From Gallionella sp. (GTDB lineage Bacteria > Pseudomonadota > Gammaproteobacteria > Burkholderiales > Gallionellaceae): DNA of 13,507 nucleotides. The stretch spans positions 1 through 13,507 of the forward strand of contig SCPW01000062.1 of the NCBI GenBank assembly GCA_004298605.1, read 5' to 3'. The notes beneath the pieces are model-generated. The model saw nothing but the letters and a program-made list of their open reading frames with translations. It was not told the origin of the DNA and searched no databases. This document shows, one piece after another, positions 6,662 to 13,487 of this stretch (the stretch's first letter is position 1; each line of letters starts with the position of its first letter). Made by a program: the position numbers and the translations under genes.

Positions 6662-8484
6662 ACAAGCCGTTGCAATCCTTGCGCTTAGCACACATCAGCC
6701 TGGCTCTGACCGGGCTGATGTGGGTTTTCCCTTTCCTGCATTACCAACACCAATATCCGCTGACCACGTTTTACCAGGAGTGGTGGAGCGCGTTGCTCGG
6801 CGTGCTGGCGCTATCCCTGCTGGCTGCGCGCGATTTCTGGCAGAAGCCGGAGATGCCGCGCATCGCGCAATTCCCCGCCGCCCTGATCGCCGTGGTATTG
6901 CTGCAATGGGGTCTGGGCAAGGTTGCCTATTTCAATCAGGCCTTGCTGTATATCTTCTACCTGCTGTTCGCGGCATTGCTGATGTTGCTCGGCGCCAGAT
7001 TGCGCGACTGCTTCGGCCTGGCCAAACTGGCGCAGGTGCTGGCGGTTTTTTTGTTGGCCGGCGCGGAGCTCAACGCGCTGATCGGTGTGTTGCAACACTA
7101 TCGCTGGCATACGCCGCTGGACGCGGTGGTGGTGATGAAGGTCTCCTCCGGCGTGTTCGGCAACCTCGCGCAGCCCAACCATTTCGCCAATTACATCGCG
7201 CTGGGGCTGGCCTCGCTCGGCCTGCTGCACCAGCGGCGGCGGATCAAGGCGGGCTACGCGGCGCTGCTGGCCGCGCCGCTGTTGTTCGTGATGACCTTGA
7301 GCGGCTCGCGCAGTTCCTGGCTGTATCTGCTGATGATGGGCGGGCTGGCATGGTGGTGGGCGCGGCGCGATGCCGGGCAGAGACCGCTGTTGCGCTATTG
7401 CCTGCTGCTGGTGGCGGGCTTCGGCTCGATGCACCTGATCGTGCAGTTGCCGTTCCTGGCCAGCGCGGGCAGCAGCATCGACACCATGCAGCGCTTGTTC
7501 GGCGACGGCGCATCGGGCGGGATACGCCTGTATTTGTGGCGCGAAGCGGGGCTGATGTTCGCGCAATCGCCGTGGCTGGGCGCCGGTTTCGGGCAATTCG
7601 CCTGGCAGCATTTCCAGTTGGCGCCGGTGCTGCACGGCAACGTCACGGGCTTGTACAACAACGCGCACAACCTGATTTTCCAGTTGGCCGCCGAAGCGGG
7701 CGCCGCCGGGTTGCTGGTATTGTTCGCCTCGCTGGGCGCCTGGCTGTACGGATTGCACCAAAGGTACGCAATCTCCGATCGGGCAAGCACGATGGAGAAT
7801 GGTCAGCGCCGCGCAAAGCCCGATGCGGCGCACTGGTGGGGCTACGCCGTATTGGGGGTGCTGGCCATCCACAGCCTGCTCGAATACCCGTTGTGGTACA
7901 CCTATTTTGTGGCGGTTGCGGCGATTCTGCTGGGCGCTCTGGACGAAACCCGTTACCGCCTGGAATTGCGCGACACCGGCCGTATGTCGGTAGCGTCTAT
8001 CCTGTTGCTGGGCTTGCTGACGCTGCTGCTATTGCGCAACGGCTACCACCAGCTTGAGCATATCCTGGCGATGCGCCCGGCATCGGCCGCCGGCAGCGGC
8101 GCGCTCGAACGCACGCGGGATGGCCTGGCCGCCGTGCGCCGCGGGTCGCTGTTGTCGCCCTACGCCGAGCTGTTCATGAGTTCGCTGATCGAGGTAAACG
8201 GTGAAGGCCTCGATGAAAAGCTGGAGTTGAATACACGCGTGATGCATTTTGTGCCGATAGGCGTGGTGGTGTACCGCCAGGCATTGCTGCTGGCGCAGGC
8301 CGGGCAGCAGGAACAGGCCAGAACTGTACTGAAACAGGCGATCTGGTCATATCCGGGAGAATTCGCCGTCGCGCGCCAACAGATGGCCGGGCTTGCGGAG
8401 AAAGACCCCGCACATTTTTCCGCTCTGCTAGAATTCGCCCTCCAAAAAGAACAGGAGTATGCGCGTGCAGTTCATCACCAGTAA
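6658..8484 (+). CDS. PglL/Wzy-type membrane O-oligosaccharyltransferase or ligase
   Basis: This polytopic protein of about 608 residues has roughly a dozen hydrophobic segments followed by a soluble C-terminal domain. The family signatures, with the first residue taken at 6658, are QPNHFANY (from residue 172), GIRLYLWREAGLMFAQSPWLGAGFGQF, NNAHNLIFQ (His337) and HSLLEYPLWYTYF. This is the PglL pattern of Wzy_C proteins, which move undecaprenyl-linked glycans onto pilins or other periplasmic proteins; close relatives are O-antigen ligases and polymerases. The C-terminal part from about 480 looks like the Wzy_C_2 region. TTG 6658 is the likely start: it overlaps the DUF2892 stop (TTGA), AAGAG lies upstream at 6644-6648, and MNKPLQSLRLA follows. 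ATG 6718 would remove the first membrane segment. Its natural acceptor could be a type IV pilin, since a pilus operon starts at 11776, but this is only suggestive. Confidence 0.8.
   Translation: MNKPLQSLRLAHISLALTGLMWVFPFLHYQHQYPLTTFYQEWWSALLGVLALSLLAARDFWQKPEMPRIAQFPAALIAVVLLQWGLGKVAYFNQALLYIFYLLFAALLMLLGARLRDCFGLAKLAQVLAVFLLAGAELNALIGVLQHYRWHTPLDAVVVMKVSSGVFGNLAQPNHFANYIALGLASLGLLHQRRRIKAGYAALLAAPLLFVMTLSGSRSSWLYLLMMGGLAWWWARRDAGQRPLLRYCLLLVAGFGSMHLIVQLPFLASAGSSIDTMQRLFGDGASGGIRLYLWREAGLMFAQSPWLGAGFGQFAWQHFQLAPVLHGNVTGLYNNAHNLIFQLAAEAGAAGLLVLFASLGAWLYGLHQRYAISDRASTMENGQRRAKPDAAHWWGYAVLGVLAIHSLLEYPLWYTYFVAVAAILLGALDETRYRLELRDTGRMSVASILLLGLLTLLLLRNGYHQLEHILAMRPASAAGSGALERTRDGLAAVRRGSLLSPYAELFMSSLIEVNGEGLDEKLELNTRVMHFVPIGVVVYRQALLLAQAGQQEQARTVLKQAIWSYPGEFAVARQQMAGLAEKDPAHFSALLEFALQKEQEYARAVHHQ
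8426..8434 (+). promoter_or_regulatory. extended -10 promoter candidate for the rhodanese operon
   Basis: TGCTAGAAT fits the extended -10 pattern TGn-TATAAT and lies about 30 bases before the rhodanese start, inside the 3' end of the preceding glycan-transferase gene. No clear -35 box is seen, as is usual for extended -10 promoters. It would give the rhodanese-grxC-secB-gpsA run its own transcript, independent of the upstream block. Confidence 0.35.
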
Positions 8485-8875
8485 CATCCTACCCATTTTT
8501 ATTGCCATATTCAGCGGCTCCATGCTGTTGTGGTCGCTGCTGGGCAACCGTATCCGCGGCATCAAGGAAGTGGATTGCAATGCCGCCCTGCAACTCATCA
8601 ACCATAAAAATGCGCTGGTGCTGGATGTGCGCGAGGACAGCGAATACAAGGCGGGGCACGTGTTGAATTCAAAATCGATCCCGCTCGGCAAACTCAAGGA
8701 GCGCATCGGTGAACTGGAAAAGCACAAGGAGCGGCCCGTATTGATAATCTGCCGCACCGGCAACCGATCCGGCAATGCCTGCACGATGCTGGGCAAGCAG
8801 GGCTTTGCCCAGGCATATAATCTGGCGGGCGGCATAACGGCGTGGCATAAGGCCAACCTGCCGCTGGAAAAATAA
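8465..8875 (+). CDS. membrane-anchored rhodanese-domain sulfurtransferase (YibN type)
   Basis: This protein of 136 residues has one N-terminal membrane helix (about 8-27) and a single rhodanese domain (about 35-134). The active-site loop CRTGNRSG puts the persulfide-carrying cysteine at Cys96; the LDVRE motif and a YNLAGGITAWHKA ending complete the domain. The GTG at 8465 is chosen because AGGAG (8453-8457) is properly spaced from it. The ATG at 8459 is only one base from that site and would add just two residues. The gene overlaps the end of the upstream glycan-transferase gene by 20 bp, and its TAA overlaps the grxC ATG (TAATG). It corresponds in position to E. coli yibN, first gene of yibN-grxC-secB-gpsA. 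It is probably a housekeeping gene rather than part of the sulfide block, although both handle sulfane sulfur. Confidence 0.88.
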   Translation: MQFITSNILPIFIAIFSGSMLLWSLLGNRIRGIKEVDCNAALQLINHKNALVLDVREDSEYKAGHVLNSKSIPLGKLKERIGELEKHKERPVLIICRTGNRSGNACTMLGKQGFAQAYNLAGGITAWHKANLPLEK

Positions 8876-9132
8876 TGCCCAGAGTATTGATGTACTGCAC
8901 CGCGGTCTGCCCATATTGTGTGCGGGCCGAACAGTTGTTGCGCGGCAGGGGCGTGCGGGACATCGAGAAAATCCGCGTCGATCTGCAACCGGAATTGCGC
9001 GTGGCGATGATGGAAAAAACCGGGCGGCGCACCGTGCCGCAAATTTACATTAACGGCCAGCACATCGGCGGTTATGACGATCTCGCGTCGCTCGACCATG
9101 CCGGCGAACTGGCCAAACTTTTAGCAACATAA
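8875..9132 (+). CDS. grxC: glutaredoxin 3
   Basis: This is a small dithiol glutaredoxin of 85 residues, the usual length. The active site is CPYC (Cys12-Cys15), with a third cysteine at position 8. The TVPQIYI segment contains the cis-proline, and the GGYDDL motif binds glutathione. It reduces protein disulfides and mixed disulfides with glutathione in the cytoplasm. The start codon overlaps the rhodanese stop codon, so translation is likely coupled, and secB follows after 16 bp. Confidence 0.95.
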   Translation: MPRVLMYCTAVCPYCVRAEQLLRGRGVRDIEKIRVDLQPELRVAMMEKTGRRTVPQIYINGQHIGGYDDLASLDHAGELAKLLAT

Positions 9133-9148
9133 CCACAAAGGAAGAAAC

Positions 9149-9616
9149 ATGACTGAAGCTGCCCAAGACAACAACCAACCTTCGTTCAACATAGAGAAAC
9201 TCTACGTGAAAGACCTCTCGCTGGAGATCCCGCACGCCCCGCATATTTTTCTGGAGCGCGAAGCCCCCCAGGTCGATGTGCAATTGCACACCCAGGCCGC
9301 GCCGATCGAGCAGGAAGTGTTCGAAGTGGTGATCACCTCCACGGTAACGACCAAGATCGGCGAAAAAGTGATGTTCCTGATCGAAGCCAAGCAGGCCGGC
9401 ATCTTCCGGTTGCGCAACCTGCCCGGTGAAGATATGGAATCGGTGCTCGGGGTAATGTGCCCGAACATCCTGTTCCCCTATCTGCGCGAAGTTGTTTCCG
9501 ATACCGCCGTGCGCGCCGGTTTCGCGCCCGTGCTGCTGAACCCGATCAACTTCGAGGTGCTCTTCCAGCAACAGAAGCAGCAACAGGCGCAGGGCGCCGC
9601 GGCGACCACACACTGA
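9149..9616 (+). CDS. secB: protein-export chaperone SecB
   Basis: This is a 155-residue homotetrameric chaperone that keeps preproteins unfolded and hands them to SecA. The body matches the family: FNIEKLYVKDLSLEIPHAP, FEVVITSTVTTKIGEKVMFLIEAKQAGIF, and the conserved MCPNILFPYLREVVSD segment. A strong ribosome-binding site (AAAGGAAG near 9136-9143) precedes the ATG. The tail is glutamine- and alanine-rich (QQQKQQQAQGAAATTH), as is often seen. The stop codon overlaps the next start (TGATG). Confidence 0.96.
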   Translation: MTEAAQDNNQPSFNIEKLYVKDLSLEIPHAPHIFLEREAPQVDVQLHTQAAPIEQEVFEVVITSTVTTKIGEKVMFLIEAKQAGIFRLRNLPGEDMESVLGVMCPNILFPYLREVVSDTAVRAGFAPVLLNPINFEVLFQQQKQQQAQGAAATTH

Positions 9617-10086
9617 TGAAACCCCTCGATCCGCCGCGTCCGGTCGCGCTGGCCCGTTTAATGGTTGTGGCCGGGCTGCTCTGCGGCGCGGGCGCGGCAT
9701 ATGCGGCGGATTTTGTGTCGGTCGGCGAGGGCAGCGCGATACTCTACGACGCGCCTTCGCTCAAAGCGAAAAAGAAGTTTGCGGTGAACCGCTACATGCC
9801 TTTCGAGCAAGTCGTCACGCTGGACAATTGGGTCAAGGTGCGCGACAGCAAGGGCGAGATGTCCTGGGTGGAAAAGCGCGTGTTGAGCAACAAGCGGTAC
9901 GTGTTCGCGCTGCCGCCGCTGCTGGATGTGCGCGCGGAAGCGGACCTGGGCGCGGCGCGCCTGTTCCAGGTGCGCCAGCAGGTGGCATTGGAGCACATCG
10001 AATCGACCGGCACAGGCTGGGTCAAGGTGCGCCACCAGGACGGCGAAACCGGCTATGTGCGCAGCACCGAAGTCTGGGGCGATTGA
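9616..10086 (+). CDS. exported SH3-like domain protein between secB and gpsA
   Basis: This is a 156-residue protein with a signal peptide (hydrophobic stretch about 13-29, cleavage near AYA at about 29-31) and two bacterial SH3-like repeats. The first covers about residues 33-90, with DNWVKVRDSKGEMSWVEKRVL. The second covers about 97-154, with TGWVKVRHQDGETGYVRSTEVWG. Bacterial SH3 domains often bind cell wall or partner proteins in the periplasm, but no catalytic domain is present and no precise role can be given. The ATG overlaps the secB stop, and gpsA follows after 13 bp, so it belongs to this operon. As far as I know, a protein of this type often sits between secB and gpsA in betaproteobacteria. 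Confidence 0.8.
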   Translation: MKPLDPPRPVALARLMVVAGLLCGAGAAYAADFVSVGEGSAILYDAPSLKAKKKFAVNRYMPFEQVVTLDNWVKVRDSKGEMSWVEKRVLSNKRYVFALPPLLDVRAEADLGAARLFQVRQQVALEHIESTGTGWVKVRHQDGETGYVRSTEVWGD

Positions 10087-10099
10087 TCGCCCCAACGAT

Positions 10100-11206
10100 A
10101 TGAACATCACCATCATCGGCGCGGGAGCATGGGGGAGCGCACTGGCCGTCAGCCTGGCCGCCGGCCATCGCGTCACGCTGTGGGCGCGCGACGCCGCGCA
10201 AATCGAAGCGATGCGCATCGCGCGCTGCAACCAGCGCTATCTCCCGGATATCGTGCTGCCTGACGGTCTCGAACTGAGCGCGGATTTCCCCGGCGCATTG
10301 GCGGCTGCCGATCTGGCCATCATCGCCGTGCCGACCGCCGCATTGCGCCCAATGTTGCAATTGATCGCCAGCCGCTTCCCTCTCTCTAACTCTCTGGGTG
10401 AAACAACTAGCCATTCGACTAGGCTGCAAACAACCGCAGCCAAGTCGCTGGTTATCCCGCAAGCGGGAGAAAGGACAAACGAGAAAGGCATTGTAAAATT
10501 CCCGGGGGTGGTGTGGGCATGCAAGGGCTTCGAGGCGGAGACTTCGCAACTGCCGCATCAAGTGGCCGCCGAAGTGCTGCCTGAAGGGTTCCGGTGCGGC
10601 GTATTGTCCGGCCCCAGTTTCGCGCAGGAAGTGGCGCTCGGCCTGCCTACCGCATTGACGCTCGCTTCCGGCGACGGGGAGTTTGCGCGCAGCGCGGCGC
10701 AAGCGCTGCACCACGCGCGCCTGCGCGTCTATGCCAGCAACGATGTGATCGGCGTGGAAGTCGGCGGCGCGGTGAAGAACGTCATGGCGATTGCCGCCGG
10801 TATTTCGGACGGTATGGGGTTGGGCTGTAACGCGCGCGCCGCCTTGCTGACACGCGGCCTGGCCGAGATCACGCGGCTCGGGCTGAAGCTCGGCGGGCGG
10901 CCCGAAACACTGAGCGGACTGTCCGGTGCGGGCGACCTGATCCTCACCTGCACCGGCGATTTGTCGCGCAACCGCCAGGTCGGTTTGCTGCTGGCGCAGC
11001 AGCACGATCTTTCAGAAATTTTGCGCCGGCTCGGGCACGTTGCCGAAGGCGTTTACACGGTACGCGAAGTGCATGCCCTGGCGCAACGCCTGGGGGTCGC
11101 AATGCCGATCTGCGAGGCCGTATACCGCATTATTTACGAGCATATTCCCGCCGCCGAAGCGGTGGCCGCGCTGTTGAACCGCGCGCCTAATCTGGAATTC
11201 TCGTAG
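10100..11206 (+). CDS. gpsA: glycerol-3-phosphate dehydrogenase [NAD(P)+], with in-frame repeat insertion
   Basis: GpsA reduces dihydroxyacetone phosphate to sn-glycerol-3-phosphate for phospholipid synthesis. The nucleotide-binding GAGAWG is at residues 7-12. SGPSFAQEVALGLPTA is at 170-185, the active-site lysine region GGAVKNVMAIAAG at 222-234 (Lys226), and LSGAGDLILTCTGDLSRNRQVG near 274-295. The predicted length of 368 exceeds the usual 325-335. The excess is residues about 95-135, encoded by the repeat at 10381-10498. Joining the two flanking Phe-Pro pairs (residues 93-94 and 134-135) gives a normal segment, IASRFPGVVWACKGFEAET, and a protein of 327 residues. The extra segment lies between a surface helix and a strand of the Rossmann domain, so activity may survive, but this is untested. 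The stop codon lies in a palindrome shared with trmL. Confidence 0.93.
   Translation: MNITIIGAGAWGSALAVSLAAGHRVTLWARDAAQIEAMRIARCNQRYLPDIVLPDGLELSADFPGALAAADLAIIAVPTAALRPMLQLIASRFPLSNSLGETTSHSTRLQTTAAKSLVIPQAGERTNEKGIVKFPGVVWACKGFEAETSQLPHQVAAEVLPEGFRCGVLSGPSFAQEVALGLPTALTLASGDGEFARSAAQALHHARLRVYASNDVIGVEVGGAVKNVMAIAAGISDGMGLGCNARAALLTRGLAEITRLGLKLGGRPETLSGLSGAGDLILTCTGDLSRNRQVGLLLAQQHDLSEILRRLGHVAEGVYTVREVHALAQRLGVAMPICEAVYRIIYEHIPAAEAVAALLNRAPNLEFS
10381..10498. repeat. hairpin-rich repeat element, copy 2, inserted in frame in gpsA
   Basis: This copy is homologous to 6312-6430, with 95 of 105 aligned bases identical. It is bounded by the 5-bp direct repeat TTCCC at 10376-10380 and 10499-10503. 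The unit from one direct repeat to the next is 123 bp, exactly 41 codons, and has no stop in the gpsA frame. Two of the hairpins are kept (GGCTGC/GCAGCC and CCCGC/GCGGG). The CTAGCC hairpin at 10407-10412 with 10417-10422 has one mismatch. It encodes no protein of its own and looks like a miniature, non-autonomous mobile repeat. Confidence 0.88.
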
Positions 11207-11231
11207 GGCGCGGTTCATCGCGCCCCTACGA
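11201..11231. terminator. bidirectional palindrome between gpsA and trmL
   Basis: TCGTAGGGCGCG (11201-11212) pairs with CGCGCCCCTACGA (11219-11231) around the loop GTTCAT, with a single bulged C. The palindrome contains the gpsA stop codon (TAG, 11204-11206) and, on the other strand, the trmL stop codon (complement of 11226-11228). The genes converge with only 19 bp between their ends. No T tract follows, so it is an intergenic repeat or a stem-loop 3' end rather than a textbook terminator. Confidence 0.6.
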
Positions 11232-11690
11232 CCCCCCGTCAAACCCGCATTGCCGCCACGCTTCAAAAACCGCCACAGCCGCCGTGTTTGATAAATTCAG
11301 GCTGCGGCTGTGCGGCAGCATCGGCAGGCGCACCCGCTGCCCGGCGTCGAATTGATCCAGCACTTCGGCGGGCAGGCCGCGGCTCTCCGGGCCGAACAGG
11401 AACGCATCGCCCGGCTTGTAGGCCACCCGGTGGAAGGCTTGCGCGCCTTTTGTGGTGAGCGCGAAAACGCGCGCCGGGTCGAATGCCGGCAAGCAATCCC
11501 GCAAAGTATCGTGTACGCGCAATGTCGCGAACTCGTGGTAATCCAGCCCGGCGCGGACGAGCTGTTTATCCTCCAGCGCGAAGCCGAGCGGCTTGACCAG
11601 GTGCAACTGGCAGCCGGTGTTGGCGCACAGGCGGATGATATTGCCGGTATTCGGCGGGATTTCCGGCTGGTACAGGATCAGATGGAACAT
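11226..11690 (-). CDS. trmL: tRNA (cytidine(34)/uridine(34)-2'-O)-methyltransferase
   Basis: This is a 154-residue SPOUT methyltransferase that 2'-O-methylates the wobble nucleotide of certain leucine tRNAs using S-adenosylmethionine. The family motifs are PPNTGNIIRL (12-21), FGPESRGLP (99-107) and LPMLPHSRSLNLSNTAAV (122-139), which form the knotted cofactor site. The length is that of the complete family. It is convergent with gpsA and divergent from mshE. In E. coli trmL (yibK) also lies just beyond gpsA-cysE; here cysE is absent from that position. Confidence 0.94.
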   Translation of the reverse strand: MFHLILYQPEIPPNTGNIIRLCANTGCQLHLVKPLGFALEDKQLVRAGLDYHEFATLRVHDTLRDCLPAFDPARVFALTTKGAQAFHRVAYKPGDAFLFGPESRGLPAEVLDQFDAGQRVRLPMLPHSRSLNLSNTAAVAVFEAWRQCGFDGGS

Positions 11691-11708
11691 GAAAACATCC
11701 CGGAAGGC

Positions 11709-11752
11709 TTGTCAGTGTTGGGAAAAAGGGCTAACTTTCGCCCCTGTCGGGG
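11709..11752 (+). promoter_or_regulatory. weak promoter candidate and leader hairpin before mshE
   Basis: TTGTCA (11709-11714, five of six -35 bases) is followed after 17 bp by TAACTT (11732-11737), a poor -10 match. The next bases form a small hairpin, CCCC-TGTC-GGGG (11741-11752), then an A/T-rich run before the strong GGAGG at 11767-11771. The region also contains the promoter side of the divergent trmL gene. The call was made by eye and is tentative. Confidence 0.25.
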
Positions 11753-11775
11753 TTAAAAATATCGGGGGAGGAATT

Positions 11776-13479
11776 ATGGCGCGTCCGGAGAAAATCCGCT
11801 TGGGCGATTTGCTGGTGCAGCAGAAGCTCATCTCGCAAGAACAGCTCGGGATTGCGCTTGAGCAGCAAAAGCGCAGCGGGCGCAAGCTCGGGCGGGTGCT
11901 GGTGGACAACGCTTTTGTCAGCGAAGAGCAGATTTCCGAGGCGCTCGCCAGACAATTCAACATTCCCTATATCAACCTCAAGTACTACAACATCAATCTC
12001 GGGCTGGTCCGGCTGTTGCCGGAAAACCAGGCGCGGCGCTTCCGCGCCATCGTGCTGGAGGAGCGCGACGGCCTGCTGCTGGTCGGCATGGCCGACCCGA
12101 CCGACCTGTTCGCCTTCGACGAAATCGCCCGCATCGTCAAACGCGATATCGACATCGCGGTCGTCACCGAAGGGAAACTGCTGGAGACCATCGACCGCGG
12201 TTATCGCCGCACAGAGGAAATCACCGGCCTGGCGCGCGAGCTCAGCGAAGACCTGGGCGACACCTATGTGGATTTTGGCACGCTGACCGACACTGCCGGC
12301 ACGGAAGATGCCCCGGTGGTCAAGCTGCTCCAGACCATGTTTGACGACGCCACGCAGGTCCGCGCGTCGGATATCCATATCGAACCGCAGGAAGGGCGCT
12401 TGGTCATCCGTTTCCGCATAGACGGTTTGCTGCACCTGCAAATGGAAGCCGACAGCAAAATCACACCCGCGCTGGTGCTGCGCCTCAAGCTCATGTCGGG
12501 TCTGGATATTTCCGAAAAGCGGCTGCCCCAGGACGGGCGCTTCCACGTGCGGGTGCGGGATCAGGGCGTGGATGTGCGTATCGCCACCTGCCCCACGCAA
12601 TACGGCGAAACGGTGGTGATGCGCCTGCTGCGCCAGGATGGCGGAATGGCCTCCCTGGATAAGCTGGGCATGCCGCCGGAGATGTTGAAGCGTTTCCGCG
12701 AAATTATCCGGCGCAGCACCGGCATGGTGCTGGTCACCGGCCCGACCGGCAGCGGCAAGACCACGACCCTCTATGCCGCGCTGGCCGAGATCAACACCAT
12801 CGAACAAAAGATCATCACCGTGGAAGACCCGGTGGAATACCGCCTGCCCGGCATCAACCAGGTGCAGGTCAACGAAAAGATCGAGCTGACTTTCGCGCGC
12901 GTGCTGCGTTCCGCCTTGCGCCAGGATCCGGACGTCATCCTGATCGGCGAAATGCGCGATGCGGAAACCGCGCAGATCGGCTTGCGCGCGGCGATGACCG
13001 GGCACCTGGTGTTTTCCACCCTGCACACCCGCGACGCCGCCGGCACATTGTTCCGCCTGGTGGATATGGGCACGCCGCGCTTCATGGTGGCTTCCTCGGT
13101 GCAGGCGGTGGTGGCGCAGCGGCTGCTGCGGCGCGTTTGCGAAAGTTGCAGCGAGCCGCATATCCCCGCCCCGCAGGAAAGCGAATGGCTGAAGACAGAG
13201 GGCGTGCCGCCCGAACAGTGGGGCGGATTGCTGCGCGGGCGGGGCTGCTCGCATTGCAACGGCACCGGTTACCGCGGGCGCATGGGCGTGTATGAAATGC
13301 TGGAAATGGGGCGCGAGATGATCGAGGCCGCAGCCCATGACAACGCCGCCCACTTCATGCAGATTGCGCGCCAGCATATGCGCGGCAAGACCATTCTCGA
13401 CCACGCGCTGGAACAGATGAAGCAGGGCCACACCACCGTCGCCGAAGTGATGCGCGTCAGCAACCAGGTGGAAGACTGA
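11776..13479 (+). CDS. mshE: MSHA-type pilus assembly ATPase MshE (GspE/PilB family)
   Basis: This is a 567-residue secretion ATPase that powers pilus assembly at the inner membrane. ATG 11776 follows a strong GGAGG. The N-terminal MshEN/T2SSE_N domain has two tandem motifs, RLGDLLVQQKLISQEQLGIA and KLGRVLVDNAFVSEEQISEA (residues about 8-60). In MshE such motifs bind cyclic di-GMP; the usual glycine after the LVxx step is Lys in the first and Ala in the second. The Walker A motif GPTGSGKTTT is at 322-331 (Lys328), followed by an Asp box (ITVEDPVEYRL), Walker B (ILIGEMRD) and a His box (TGHLVFSTLHT). Cys455/Cys458 and Cys491/Cys494 form the zinc site. RRFRAIVLEE and IDRGYRRTEEI are close to the Vibrio MshE pattern rather than PilB. 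The following gene is GspF-like. Use in type II secretion is the main alternative. Confidence 0.88.
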   Translation: MARPEKIRLGDLLVQQKLISQEQLGIALEQQKRSGRKLGRVLVDNAFVSEEQISEALARQFNIPYINLKYYNINLGLVRLLPENQARRFRAIVLEERDGLLLVGMADPTDLFAFDEIARIVKRDIDIAVVTEGKLLETIDRGYRRTEEITGLARELSEDLGDTYVDFGTLTDTAGTEDAPVVKLLQTMFDDATQVRASDIHIEPQEGRLVIRFRIDGLLHLQMEADSKITPALVLRLKLMSGLDISEKRLPQDGRFHVRVRDQGVDVRIATCPTQYGETVVMRLLRQDGGMASLDKLGMPPEMLKRFREIIRRSTGMVLVTGPTGSGKTTTLYAALAEINTIEQKIITVEDPVEYRLPGINQVQVNEKIELTFARVLRSALRQDPDVILIGEMRDAETAQIGLRAAMTGHLVFSTLHTRDAAGTLFRLVDMGTPRFMVASSVQAVVAQRLLRRVCESCSEPHIPAPQESEWLKTEGVPPEQWGGLLRGRGCSHCNGTGYRGRMGVYEMLEMGREMIEAAAHDNAAHFMQIARQHMRGKTILDHALEQMKQGHTTVAEVMRVSNQVED

Positions 13480-13487
13480 AGGTGGGC

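Noticed and set aside
6312..10482. CRISPR array or long direct repeats
   Set aside because: There are only two copies, 4 kb apart, each with internal hairpins, with no spacer series and no cas genes.
10378..10503. Frameshift or pseudogene in gpsA
   Set aside because: The frame is open from start to stop, and all family motifs follow the insert in the correct frame. The insertion is a whole number of codons.
10237..10524. Minus-strand open frame sharing the peptide LRDNQRLGCGCLQPSR with one at 6289-6561
   Set aside because: The similarity comes only from the two copies of the repeat element. The frames have no common start or ending and overlap real genes, so this is not a conserved protein family.
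11731..13431. 566-codon open frame on the minus strand opposite mshE
   Set aside because: It is the antisense shadow of a GC-rich gene: rich in His, Gln and Arg, with no recognisable domain, while the plus strand encodes a clear MshE.
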